Assembly (NCBI RefSeq): GCF_014257025.1 | Contig: NZ_JACMSF010000044.1 | Location: 1-64,000, forward strand | Direction of reading: 5' to 3' | Length of the DNA stretch: 64,000 nucleotides | From: Streptomyces cupreus | GTDB taxonomy: Bacteria; Actinomycetota; Actinomycetes; Streptomycetales; Streptomycetaceae | In this document: piece after piece, positions 50,153 through 58,606 of the stretch | Layout of the letters: every line of letters starts with the position of its first letter | Position numbering within the stretch: the stretch's first letter is position 1 | Notes under the pieces: generated by a model | What the model saw: only the letters and a program-made list of their open reading frames with translations | Told to the model about the DNA's origin: nothing | Database searches by the model: none | Made by a program: the position numbers and the translations under genes

Positions 50153-51562
50153 GTGGGGCGTGAGGGCGTGGGGGTGCGCTCCTCCTGGCACGAGGGGATC
50201 CTGCGGCGGCAGTCGGCGCGCGAGTCGGCAGCGCGCACCTACGCGCGTGCCCTGCCGATCGTGCCGGTACGGGCGCGCGGGATGACGATCGAGGGCGCGG
50301 ACGGACGCCGGTACCTGGACTGCCTCTCCGGGGCCGGCACTCTCGCCCTCGGCCACAACCACCCCGTCGTCCTGGAGGCGATCCGCAAGGTCCTTGACTC
50401 TGGTGCCCCCTTGCATGCCCTCGACCTCGCCACCCCGGTCAAGGACGCCTTCACCACCGAACTGTTCCGCACGCTGCCCCCGGGACTCGCCGACCACGCG
50501 CGCGTGCAGTTCTGCGGCCCTGCCGGAACCGATGCCGTCGAGGCCGCCTTCAAGCTGGTCCGCACCGCCACCGGCCGCAACGGGATGCTCTCCTTCACCG
50601 GCGCCTACCACGGCATGACCGCCGACGCCCTCGAAGCCTCCGGCAACGCCTTCGACGTACGCGTCGCCCGCCTGCCCTACCCGCAGAACTGCCGCTGCCC
50701 GTTCGGCGTCAGCGGCGAACGCGGTGCCGAACTCGCCGCCCGCTGGACCGAGTCCGTCCTCGACGACCCCAAGTCGGGCGTACCGCACCCCGCCGGGATG
50801 ATCCTCGAACCCGTGCAGGGCGAAGGCGGAGTGATCTCCGCACCCGACACCTGGATGCGCTGGATGCGGAAGCTCACGGCCGACCGGTCCATCCCGCTGA
50901 TCGTTGACGAGGTCCAGACCGGAGTCGGACGCACCGGCGCCTTCTGGGCCGTCGAGCACAGCGGCGTCACACCCGATGTGATGGTCCTCTCCAAGGCCAT
51001 CGGCGGCAGCCTGCCCCTGGCCGTCGTGGTCTACCACGAAGACCTCGACGTCTGGGAGCCCGGCCCCCACGCGGGCACCTTCCGCGGCAACCAACTCGCC
51101 ATGGCCGCGGGCACGGCCACCCTGGCCCACGTCCGCGAGAACGGCCTCTCCGAACGCGCCCATCACCTGGGCACCCGCATGCTGGCCGAACTCCGGGCAT
51201 CGGTGGGCCAATTCGCCTGCGTCGGCGATGTCCGGGGGAGGGGCCTGATGATCGGCGTGGAGGTGGTGGACCCGACGGAGGGGCCGACGCCGAAGCAGCA
51301 CCCCGAGCCGAGCCAGGATCCGGCACGACCGGACGCCGCTCGCGATCCTCGCCCTCCAGCCCCCGAACTCGCCGCCGCAGTCCAGCGGGAGTGCCTGAAG
51401 CGAGGCCTGATCGTCGAACTCGGCGGCCGCCACAACAGTGTCGTACGGCTCCTCCCACCGCTCACGATCAGCGACGAGCAGGCGACCGCCGTATTGGACC
51501 GCCTGACCGACGCCGTGCACACGGTCGCCCGCGACCACGCCGAAACCCGGCCCCTCCACTGA
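50153..51562 (+). CDS. Class III PLP aminotransferase of the siderophore cluster (diaminobutyrate type)
   Basis: A 469-residue fold-type I aminotransferase related to diaminobutyrate-2-oxoglutarate aminotransferases, which feed polyamine-type building blocks to citrate siderophores. DCLSGAGTLALGHNHP, FCGPAGTDAVEAAFKL (PLP phosphate site), LIVDEVQTGVGRTG and the Schiff-base Lys in VLSKAIGGSLPL are all present. A Pro-rich insert of about 35 residues sits near 365-400 (EPSQDPARPD). The start is uncertain: GTGs at 50153, 50168 and 50174 all precede the conserved HEGILRRQSARESAAR, and 50174 has TGAGG 8 nt upstream. The frame is open back to 49811 through the repeats. First gene of a three-gene NIS cluster. 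Confidence 0.85.
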   Translation: MGREGVGVRSSWHEGILRRQSARESAARTYARALPIVPVRARGMTIEGADGRRYLDCLSGAGTLALGHNHPVVLEAIRKVLDSGAPLHALDLATPVKDAFTTELFRTLPPGLADHARVQFCGPAGTDAVEAAFKLVRTATGRNGMLSFTGAYHGMTADALEASGNAFDVRVARLPYPQNCRCPFGVSGERGAELAARWTESVLDDPKSGVPHPAGMILEPVQGEGGVISAPDTWMRWMRKLTADRSIPLIVDEVQTGVGRTGAFWAVEHSGVTPDVMVLSKAIGGSLPLAVVVYHEDLDVWEPGPHAGTFRGNQLAMAAGTATLAHVRENGLSERAHHLGTRMLAELRASVGQFACVGDVRGRGLMIGVEVVDPTEGPTPKQHPEPSQDPARPDAARDPRPPAPELAAAVQRECLKRGLIVELGGRHNSVVRLLPPLTISDEQATAVLDRLTDAVHTVARDHAETRPLH

Positions 51563-51608
51563 CAGCTTCCTCTCCACCAGAACCACCTCCCCAGGAACAG
51601 AGCAGAAG

Positions 51609-53822
51609 TTGAACACCACGCGCGCATCCGACGAGCACACCCCGAGGGGCGCGGCAGGCCCCACCGACGCCGATTCGCCGACGCCGACGCCCGCCCCGGT
51701 CCGCCGGCAACAGGAAGCTGGCCTGGAGCTGGGCCGGGCGGGGACCGCCGACTCGACGCGAGGAGAGGCGGCCGCTCCCTCACCGGAAGGGACTCCGGCG
51801 CAGGGCGACGCACCGCACGCCGAACGGTCACGCCGTCCCGCCACCGACCTCCTGGAGCACCCCGACCCGCACACCGCGGCCCAGGCCGCCGCCGTGGAGA
51901 ACCTGCTCCGCTGCTGGGTGAGGGAGGCGCGCCTCCCCGCCCCTTCCGACGGGACCCTCCGCATCCCCCTCCCCGCCAGCGGCACGGCCCTCATCGCACC
52001 GGTCCACTACTGGTCCCCGACCGGCTGGCACCGCTTCGGCCTCCCGCATCTGGCGGACACCCCGGAACAGTCCCCGCCCGCCGACGCGGTCACGGTCGCG
52101 GCCCTGCTCGCCCGGGAGACCCCAGAGGGAGTCGGCACAGCAGGCCCACGAGCGGCTGACGCGACCAGGGCGCCGTCCGGTGCCTCGGCGGTCTTCGGAC
52201 CGGCCTCCGCGACCCCCGGACTAGCCTCGGCGGTCTTCGGACCGGCCTCCGCGACCCCGGGACTAGGCTCAGCGGTTCTGGGACCTGCACCCGCGCCGAC
52301 CGGACCCGTCCCCGACACTCCCGGCCCCGCCCCGGAGACTCCCGGACCCGCGTCAGCCGATCGCACCGACCTCGTCGCCCGCGTAGCCGAATCCGTTCAC
52401 CGCACGGCCCTGTTCATCAGCGACCGTCAGGACCGGCCTGCCGACGGCCCCGACCTCTTCCTCAGCGCCGAGCAGGCACTCGTCCTCGGGCACCCTCTGC
52501 ACCCCGCCCCGAAGAGCCGCGAAGGCCTCTCCGATTCCGAAGTCCGGCTGTACTCACCCGAATTGCGTGGCTCCTTTCCCCTTCACTGGATCGCCGTGGC
52601 TCCCTCCCTGCTCGCCACCGACTCGGCCTGGACCGAACGCGGACGCCCCGTCGCCGCGCCCCAACTCACGGCCAGGCTTGCCGGGCCTGGTCTGTCGCTG
52701 CCCGACACCTACGCGGCCCTGCCCCTGCACCCCTGGCAACTGCGCGAGGTCCGCAACCGCCCCGATGTCGCGGCCCTGTTCGACGCCGGACTGCTCCGGG
52801 ACCTCGGCCCTCATGGCGCCCCTTGGCATCCCACCTCCTCCGTACGGACCGTCCATCGGTCCGGCGCCCCCGCCATGCTCAAACTCTCCCTGGGTCTGCG
52901 CATCACCAACTCCCGTCGTGAGAACCTCCGCAAGGAACTGCACCGTGGTGTCGAGGTTCACCGCCTGATGCGCGCCGGCCTGTCCAGGCAGTGGCAGACC
53001 GCGCACCCGGGCTTCGACATCGTCCGCGACCCGTCCTGGCTCGCGGTCGACGCGCCGCAGGGTGAGCCGGTGCCAGGTCTCGACGTGATGATCAGGCACA
53101 ACCCGTTCCACCCCGCCGCCGACGTCTCCTGCATCGCCGGTCTCGTCTCGCCCCGCCCGCACACCGAACCAACCACCACCCTAGGCGGCCACCGGACAGC
53201 TTGGCGGTCCCGTCTGGCCCAGGTCGTCACCCGCCTCGCCGCGCGGACAGGCCGACCCCGTGGCGCCGTGTCCGCCGAGTGGTTCCTGCGCTACCTCGAA
53301 CACGTCATCCGCCCGGTGCTCTGGCTGGATGCGGAGGCGGGCATCGCCCTGGAGGCGCACCAGCAGAACACCCTGCTTCTGCTGGACACGGACGGTTGGC
53401 CCAGCGGCGGCCGCTACCGTGACAACCAGGGCTACTACTTCCGTGAGTCCCGTCGCGGGGAACTCGACGCCCGGCTCCCCGGCATCGGCCGGTACAGCGA
53501 CACGTTCGTCTCCGACGAGGTGACCGACGAACGCTTCGCCTACTACCTCGCCATCAATAACGTCTTCGGCCTGATCGGAGCCTTCGGCTCCCAGGGCCTC
53601 GCCGATGAACGGCTGCTGCTCGCCGCCTTCCGCCGATTCCTCGCCGATGTGGCCACCGGTCCTGCCCGGCTGCGCACCTCGCTGCCGGCCCGTCTGCTCG
53701 ACTCATCCACCCTGCGCTGCAAGGCCAACCTCCTGACCCGGCTGCACGGCCTGGACGAACTCGTCGGCCCGGTCGACACACAGTCCGTCTACGTCACCAT
53801 CGCCAACCCCCTTCATTCCTGA
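51609..53822 (+). CDS. IucA/IucC-family NIS siderophore synthetase
   Basis: A 737-residue NRPS-independent siderophore synthetase that joins a carboxylate to an amine with ATP. Family motifs: GHPLHPAPKSREG, LPLHPWQL, the SSVRTVHRSGAPAMLKLSLG block, LRITNSRREN, LEAHQQNTLL, YRDNQGYYFRE and a C-terminal KANLLTRLHG. It is 120-150 residues longer than usual. The excess is an N-terminal low-complexity stretch of about 75 residues and a repeat insert at about 190-255 (SAVFGPASATPGLA units). TTG 51609 is the only plausible start, 46 nt after the aminotransferase. Its acetyltransferase partner follows. Confidence 0.92.
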   Translation: MNTTRASDEHTPRGAAGPTDADSPTPTPAPVRRQQEAGLELGRAGTADSTRGEAAAPSPEGTPAQGDAPHAERSRRPATDLLEHPDPHTAAQAAAVENLLRCWVREARLPAPSDGTLRIPLPASGTALIAPVHYWSPTGWHRFGLPHLADTPEQSPPADAVTVAALLARETPEGVGTAGPRAADATRAPSGASAVFGPASATPGLASAVFGPASATPGLGSAVLGPAPAPTGPVPDTPGPAPETPGPASADRTDLVARVAESVHRTALFISDRQDRPADGPDLFLSAEQALVLGHPLHPAPKSREGLSDSEVRLYSPELRGSFPLHWIAVAPSLLATDSAWTERGRPVAAPQLTARLAGPGLSLPDTYAALPLHPWQLREVRNRPDVAALFDAGLLRDLGPHGAPWHPTSSVRTVHRSGAPAMLKLSLGLRITNSRRENLRKELHRGVEVHRLMRAGLSRQWQTAHPGFDIVRDPSWLAVDAPQGEPVPGLDVMIRHNPFHPAADVSCIAGLVSPRPHTEPTTTLGGHRTAWRSRLAQVVTRLAARTGRPRGAVSAEWFLRYLEHVIRPVLWLDAEAGIALEAHQQNTLLLLDTDGWPSGGRYRDNQGYYFRESRRGELDARLPGIGRYSDTFVSDEVTDERFAYYLAINNVFGLIGAFGSQGLADERLLLAAFRRFLADVATGPARLRTSLPARLLDSSTLRCKANLLTRLHGLDELVGPVDTQSVYVTIANPLHS
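52183..52305 (+). repeat. 42-bp tandem repeat inside the NIS synthetase gene
   Basis: Units at 52183-52224 and 52225-52266 differ at one base, and a degenerate third follows. Each codes 14 residues (SAVFGPASATPGLA). Being a multiple of three, the array keeps the frame. Confidence 0.85.
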
Positions 53823-53922
53823 GCTACGCCGTCGAACCACCTGAACCGGACCCTTTCACCACCTCAACTCCCTGCATTTCCGAGGAACATGACCCACCCC
53901 GCCTTCTGAGAGGAGCGTCGCC

Positions 53923-54735
53923 GTGCCTCCCAATGACGCGAGCACCGATGCCGGTATCGATCCTGCTGCCTCCGGCGGCACCGACACGGCCCCTGCTGTC
54001 TGCCCCCGTGGGGACAGCGAGGACACGCTGGACCTGCGCCTGCCCGATGAACTTCTCGCGCTGTTCGCGGCGACGGGGGAGGAGGCAGGGGGCGATGCCG
54101 TCGGTGACAGGGCCGATGGACCGGCGATGCTCACCTGGTCCGCCTCCGTCGTGCCGCTCGGCGACGATCTCCTCGACCGCGTCGTCGACTGGGGGCCGAT
54201 CACCACGACCGTGGGTGTGCTCCAGCTCCTTCCCGTGCGCGTCGAGCACGATCTGCCACTCATCAGCCGCTGGATGAACGACCCCGCCGTCGCCGCCTTC
54301 TGGGAGCTGGCCGGGCCCCAGAGCGTGACCGAGCAACATCTGCGGGCCCAGCTCGCCGGGGATGGGCGCAGTGTGCCGTGCGTGGGTGTTCTGGACGGCA
54401 CGCCGATGAGTTACTGGGAGATCTACCGGGCGGACCTCGACCCGCTGGCCCGCCACCATCCCGCCCGTCCTCATGACACTGGAATCCATCTCCTCATCGG
54501 TGATGTCTCCGACCGTGGGCGAGGCCTCGGCACCACACTTCTCCGAGCGGTTGCCGACCGAGTCCTCGACCGGCGGCCCGCCTGTGCGCGCGTCATCGCG
54601 GAACCAGACATTCGCAACATCCCTTCCGTCGCTGCTTTCCTGAGCGCCGGTTTCCGGTTCTCCGCCGAGGTCGAGCTGCCCACCAAGCGGGCCGCCCTCA
54701 TGGTCCGAGACCGGGCCTTGCGCGATCTGCTGTAA
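53923..54735 (+). CDS. Siderophore acyltransferase, IucB/RhbD-like GNAT
   Basis: A 270-residue protein with a C-terminal Acetyltransf_8 domain typical of IucB/RhbD/AlcB-type siderophore enzymes. LPVRVEHDLPLISRWMNDP, FWELAGP and SYWEIYRADLDPLARHH match the family's substrate-side block; HLLIGDVSDRGRGLGTTLL is the acetyl-CoA loop. RVIAEPDIRNIPSVAAFLSA is conserved. The N-terminal 95 residues are variable. GTG 53923 behind AGAGGAGC. It is the last gene of the cluster, 100 nt after the synthetase. It probably acylates an amine or hydroxylamine, but no N-hydroxylase is encoded nearby. Confidence 0.88.
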   Translation: MPPNDASTDAGIDPAASGGTDTAPAVCPRGDSEDTLDLRLPDELLALFAATGEEAGGDAVGDRADGPAMLTWSASVVPLGDDLLDRVVDWGPITTTVGVLQLLPVRVEHDLPLISRWMNDPAVAAFWELAGPQSVTEQHLRAQLAGDGRSVPCVGVLDGTPMSYWEIYRADLDPLARHHPARPHDTGIHLLIGDVSDRGRGLGTTLLRAVADRVLDRRPACARVIAEPDIRNIPSVAAFLSAGFRFSAEVELPTKRAALMVRDRALRDLL

Positions 54736-55110
54736 CGCCACGCTGCGGTGTCGTCACTTTTGGTACACCGCTCGGGCGGTCGGGGTTCCCAATCGCCGCC
54801 GACGGATTTCGAACCCCCCCGAAACCCGCCGGACGGCCCCCGCACCGACGGATGGGCCGCCGCACCGACGGACGGGACCCGGCACAGCCCGACGGAATCC
54901 CGCACCGCCGAATAGACCCCGCACAGCCCGACGAAATCCCGCACCGCACCCAGCGGAACGCCGCTGCCGCCCGAAAGGCCCGCGTCACCACCCGACCCAC
55001 CAACTCGCCGCCCCCCGAGGATCCTCAGTCTTGATCCAGCCCCCTGCCATGCCCTACGCCACCGCCGTGATCACCCGTTTGTCAGTGCCGGGTCGTAGGG
55101 TGGTCGCGCT
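54736..55110 (+). other. Intergenic region with short direct repeats
   Basis: A 375-nt gap between the siderophore cluster and dinG. No supported gene. The centre (54841-54947) holds two repeat types described separately. The right end should carry the dinG promoter; no SOS box was seen in it. Confidence 0.6.
54841..54947 (+). repeat. 20-bp and 39-bp direct repeats
   Basis: CGCACCGACGGAtGGG-type units occur at 54841 and 54861 (period 20). A 27-nt block at 54882-54908 recurs at 54921-54947 with one mismatch (period 39, core CAGCCCGACGAAATCCCGC in the second copy). Too short, and with too few copies, for a CRISPR array. Confidence 0.7.
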
Positions 55111-57090
55111 ATGACGAAGCCCTCACTCCCCGAACTCCTGCATGCTGCCGTCACTGCCGTCGGCGGTACGGAGCGCCCCGGCCAGGTGACCATGGCCGAA
55201 TCCGTCGCGGAGGCGATCGACGACTGTTCCCATCTGCTGGTCCAGGCCGGCACCGGCACCGGTAAGTCGCTGGGCTATCTGGTTCCCGCGCTCGCGCACG
55301 GGGAGCGCGTCGTCGTTGCGACGGCCACGCTGGCCCTGCAGCGCCAGCTGGTGGAGCGGGATCTGCCGCGCACGGTCGAGGCACTGCACCCGCTGCTGCG
55401 CCGCCGTCCGGAGTTCGCGATGCTCAAGGGCAGGTCGAACTACCTGTGTCTGCACCGCCTCCACGAGGGCGTTCCGCAGGACGAGGAAGAGGGCCTCTTC
55501 GACCAGTTCGAGGCGGCCGCGCCCACCAGCAAGCTGGGCCAGGACCTGCTCCGCCTGCGGGACTGGTCCGACGAGACCGAGACAGGCGACCGCGACGACC
55601 TCACGCCTGGCGTCTCCGACCGCGCATGGGCCCAGGTGTCGGTCTCGTCGCGGGAGTGTCTGGGCGCCACGAAGTGTGCCTACGGCGCCGAGTGCTTCGC
55701 CGAGATGGCCCGCGAGCGCGCCAAGCTCGCCGAGGTCGTCGTCACGAACCACGCACTGCTCGCGATCGACGCAATCGAGGGCGCCCCGGTGCTCCCGCAG
55801 CACGAGGTGCTGATCGTCGACGAGGCGCACGAACTGGTCTCCCGGGTCACCGGTGTCGCCACCGGCGAGCTCACTCCGGGCCAGGTCAACCGGGCAGTGC
55901 GCCGCGCCGCCAAGCTCGTCAACGAGAAAGCCGCCGACCAGCTCCAGACCGCCGCCGAGGGCTTCGAGCGGCTGATGGAGCTGGCGCTGCCGGGCCGGCT
56001 GGAGGAGATTCCCGAGGATCTGGGCTACGCGCTGATGGCATTGCGCGACGCCTGCCGCACGGTGATCTCCGCGATCGGCGCGACCCGTGACAAGTCCGTC
56101 CAGGACGAGGACGCGGTCCGCAAGCAGGCGCTGGCTTCGGTGGAGTCGGTGCACGACGTGGCGGAGCGGATCACGCACGGCTCCGAGTGGGACGTCGTCT
56201 GGTATGAGCGCCACGACCGTTTCGGCGCTTCCCTGCGGGTGGCGCCCATGTCGGTCTCCGGTCTGTTGCGCGAGAAGCTCTTCGCGGACCGCTCGGTGGT
56301 CCTGACCTCGGCGACCTTGAAGCTGGGCGGCGACTTCAACGGCGTCGGTGCCTCCCTGGGCCTCGCCCCCGAGGGCACCGAAGGCGAGGACCTCCCGCAG
56401 TGGAAGGGGGTCGACGTCGGCTCGCCCTTCGACTATCCCAAGCAGGGCATCCTCTATGTCGCCAAGCATCTGTCGCGCCCCGCGCGGGATGGTGACCGCG
56501 CGGACATGCTGGACGAGTTGACGGAGCTGATCCAGGCGGCCGGCGGCCGCACGCTCGGCCTCTTCTCCTCGATGCGGGCCGCCCAGCTCGCGGCGGAGGA
56601 GCTGCGCTCCCGGATCCCCGAATTCCCGATCCTCCTCCAGGGCGAGGAGACCCTCGGCGAGCTCATCAAGAACTTCGCGGCCGACCCCAAGACCTGTCTC
56701 TTCGGCACGCTCTCCCTCTGGCAGGGGGTCGACGTCCCGGGCCCCAACTGCCAGCTCGTCGTCATGGACAAGATCCCGTTCCCGCGCCCCGACGACCCGC
56801 TGATGAGCGCCCGCCAGAAGGCGGTCGAGGACGCGGGCGGCAACGGCTTCATGGCGGTTGCGGCGACCCATGCGGCACTGCTCATGGCCCAGGGCGCCGG
56901 TCGTCTCGTACGGGCGTCGGGGGACCGTGGCGTGGTCGCCGTACTCGATCAGCGGCTGGCGACGGCGCGGTATGGGAGCTATCTGAAGGCGTCGCTGCCC
57001 GACTTCTGGTACACCACGGACCGTAATCAGGTCCGTAAGTCGCTGGCCGCGATCGACGCGGCGGCGCAGGCGCAGGTCGGAGCCGAGTGA
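55111..57090 (+). CDS. dinG: DinG-type ATP-dependent DNA helicase
   Basis: A 659-residue XPD/DinG-like SF2 helicase. Walker A QAGTGTGKSLGYLVPAL (about 46-60), the DEAH box LIVDEAHEL, VVVTNHALLAID, FGTLSLWQGVDVPGP and QGAGRLVRASGDRG as motif VI. Four cysteines between motifs I and II (YLCLHRL, ECLGATKC, GAECFA) fit an Fe-S cluster that senses the single strand. DinG helps forks through R-loops and repair intermediates. ATG 55111. Its stop codon is part of a very strong hairpin. Confidence 0.95.
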   Translation: MTKPSLPELLHAAVTAVGGTERPGQVTMAESVAEAIDDCSHLLVQAGTGTGKSLGYLVPALAHGERVVVATATLALQRQLVERDLPRTVEALHPLLRRRPEFAMLKGRSNYLCLHRLHEGVPQDEEEGLFDQFEAAAPTSKLGQDLLRLRDWSDETETGDRDDLTPGVSDRAWAQVSVSSRECLGATKCAYGAECFAEMARERAKLAEVVVTNHALLAIDAIEGAPVLPQHEVLIVDEAHELVSRVTGVATGELTPGQVNRAVRRAAKLVNEKAADQLQTAAEGFERLMELALPGRLEEIPEDLGYALMALRDACRTVISAIGATRDKSVQDEDAVRKQALASVESVHDVAERITHGSEWDVVWYERHDRFGASLRVAPMSVSGLLREKLFADRSVVLTSATLKLGGDFNGVGASLGLAPEGTEGEDLPQWKGVDVGSPFDYPKQGILYVAKHLSRPARDGDRADMLDELTELIQAAGGRTLGLFSSMRAAQLAAEELRSRIPEFPILLQGEETLGELIKNFAADPKTCLFGTLSLWQGVDVPGPNCQLVVMDKIPFPRPDDPLMSARQKAVEDAGGNGFMAVAATHAALLMAQGAGRLVRASGDRGVVAVLDQRLATARYGSYLKASLPDFWYTTDRNQVRKSLAAIDAAAQAQVGAE

Positions 57091-57136
57091 GGGGTGGGTA
57101 GCCTGTCCCGCAGCCGGGACAGGCTACCCACCCCTC
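57089..57136 (+). terminator. Perfect 22-bp hairpin overlapping the dinG stop
   Basis: Arms of 22 nt (core GGGTGGGTAGCCTGTCCC) with a CAGC loop. The left arm begins within the TGA of dinG. No U-tract. Among the strongest stems in the window. Confidence 0.85.
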
Positions 57137-57183
57137 GGTAACCGAGCGTCGACCAGGGCCGGGAAAGAGTCAGGGAAAGAACA

Positions 57184-57217
57184 GGGCCCCGGAACCGGCG
57201 CAGGGGTCCCGGGGCCC
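57184..57217 (-). terminator. Hairpin at the end of lexA
   Basis: GGGCCCCGG / CCGGGGCCC arms (9 bp) with a 16-nt loop, about 30 nt after the lexA stop on the minus strand. A smaller CAGATC/GATCTG stem lies between them. Confidence 0.6.
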
Positions 57218-57248
57218 GGTCAGATCGGCGAGATCTGCCGCGCGGTGC

Positions 57249-58028
57249 TCACACGCGCCGCAGCACCGCCACCACCTTGCCGAGGATGGTCGCGTCGTCG
57301 CCGGGGATCGGCTCGTACGCGGAGTTGTGCGGGAGAAGCCAGACATGGCCGTCCTCGCGCTTGAAGCGCTTGACGGTGGCTTCGCCGTCGAGCATCGCGG
57401 CCACGATGTCGCCGTTCTCTGCGACGGGCTGGCGACGAACCGTGACCCAGTCGCCGTCGCAGATCGCGGCCTCGATCATAGAGTCGCCGACGACCTTCAG
57501 GACGAACAGCTCACCGTCGCCGACCAGCTGCCGGGGGAGAGGGAAGACGTCCTCGACGGACTCCTCGGCGAGAATCGGGCCACCGGCGGCGATCCGGCCG
57601 ACCAGCGGGACGTAGGACGCGGCGGGCTTGCCGGCGGTGTCCGTGGGCTGCACGGAGGCGGCCTGGTCGGAGCCGCGCACCTCGTACGCGCGCGGGCGGT
57701 GCGGGTCGCGCCGCAGGAAGCCCTTGCGCTCCAGTGCCATCAGCTGGTGTGCGACCGAGGAGGTGCTGGAGAGGCCGACTGCCTGGCCGATCTCGCGCAT
57801 CGACGGCGGGTAGCCGCGTCGCTGCACCGAGTCCCTGATGACCTCGATGACCCGGCGCTGCCGGTCGGTGAGTCCGGAGCTGTCCGCCCGGATTCCTGGA
57901 GGTCGGCCCGGCAGGGAGCGCTTGTGCCCCTCGGGATTCGCGGCTTCGTTCATCGCATGCACCGGCTCGAATCGGCCCTGGGAGCGGTCCTGGGCAGTGA
58001 TGGTGGCACTGTCTGCGGTGGTGGTCAC
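57249..58028 (-). CDS. lexA: SOS repressor LexA
   Basis: A 259-residue repressor. An actinobacterial N-terminal extension of about 50 residues precedes the winged helix (LTDRQRRVIEVIRDSV ... PSMREIGQAVGLSSTSSVAH). The cleavage site is Ala148-Gly149 (RIAAGGP). The Ser183/Lys220 dyad lies in VVGDSMIEAAI and GEATVKRF. RecA filaments stimulate its self-cleavage. GTG 58028 (MTTTADSATITAQ) fits the family; the frame stays open 23 codons upstream, into its own SOS box. The gene is divergent from nrdR across a 578-nt gap. Confidence 0.96.
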   Translation of the reverse strand: MTTTADSATITAQDRSQGRFEPVHAMNEAANPEGHKRSLPGRPPGIRADSSGLTDRQRRVIEVIRDSVQRRGYPPSMREIGQAVGLSSTSSVAHQLMALERKGFLRRDPHRPRAYEVRGSDQAASVQPTDTAGKPAASYVPLVGRIAAGGPILAEESVEDVFPLPRQLVGDGELFVLKVVGDSMIEAAICDGDWVTVRRQPVAENGDIVAAMLDGEATVKRFKREDGHVWLLPHNSAYEPIPGDDATILGKVVAVLRRV

Positions 58029-58088
58029 GTCGGCCCCTCTCGATGGTCTCCCTGCTGGACAACGGTAGTTGCTTTCGAAAGGTTGCGC

Positions 58089-58102
58089 CAAACACACGTT
58101 CG
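58089..58102 (-). promoter_or_regulatory. LexA (SOS) box of lexA
   Basis: On the minus strand CGAACGTGTGTTTG, one base from the ideal CGAAC-N4-GTTCG. It lies 61 nt before the lexA start codon, as expected for autoregulation. Confidence 0.8.
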
Positions 58103-58450
58103 AGTGAAAAATAACGGTTCACCTGACGTGATCATGTGTCTGGGTGTATGGCTAACGCGGCGCCTGGGCGGACAAAAGGGCCCATTGCTGTACTCTTCAC
58201 CGCCGGGGTGGCGACCTCGTGGGTTGTTGCCCCAGTCTGCCATCCGGCGCCCAGCCGACCGTGACCTGGCCCCCATCCGTGCGGGAGTCCCACGACGCCT
58301 CCCTGTGGCGCTCACGGTATCTCCGCATGTGCCGAAACGGTACGGCTGTGCAGGCTCGTGTTGCCGCGGGGCTGTGGTCGATTGGTGCGGACCGGTGAGT
58401 TCGGCCCGCACGAGCGCGACACGCGCGTGTGGCATGTATGTATGAGCCAA

Positions 58451-58466
58451 TCCCCACATGTAGTGG
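58451..58466 (+). promoter_or_regulatory. NrdR box 1
   Basis: TCCCCACATGTAGTGG has a good right half-site (ATGTAGTGG against ATATWGTGT). It is paired with a second box exactly 31 nt downstream, the spacing known for NrdR operators. Confidence 0.6.
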
Positions 58467-58481
58467 TTGGATTGCAGCAGC

Positions 58482-58497
58482 AGCCCAGAAGTTGTGG
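58482..58497 (+). promoter_or_regulatory. NrdR box 2
   Basis: AGCCCAGAAGTTGTGG, weaker than box 1 but on the same helical face (31 nt start to start). It lies 110 nt before the nrdR start. Confidence 0.55.
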
Positions 58498-58606
58498 TCC
58501 CCCGGGTCTTCGGACTCTCGGCGATCGCCTATGCTTGGGGCTGCTTCGAGGGGCCCATGAGGCCCAGCGAGGCTATTGAGTCTGCTGTGAGGAGGGTTGG
58601 GAGTTC

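Larger units (their letters stand above)
58029..58606 (+). other. Divergent lexA-nrdR regulatory region
   Basis: A 578-nt gap. It contains the lexA SOS box near the left end and two NrdR boxes near the right end. The middle 340 nt carry no supported gene; several short frames there lack coding character. Confidence 0.65.

Noticed and set aside
49064..51994. Long minus-strand frame over the protease, repeats and aminotransferase
   Set aside because: Its Pro/Arg/Ser-rich middle is the reverse complement of the tandem repeats, and the two ends lie opposite or out of frame with recognised genes.
54841..54947. Possible CRISPR array
   Set aside because: Only two copies per repeat type, spacers of about 12 nt, and no cas genes.
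55123..56871. 582-codon frame antisense to dinG
   Set aside because: Shadow of dinG codon bias with no motifs.
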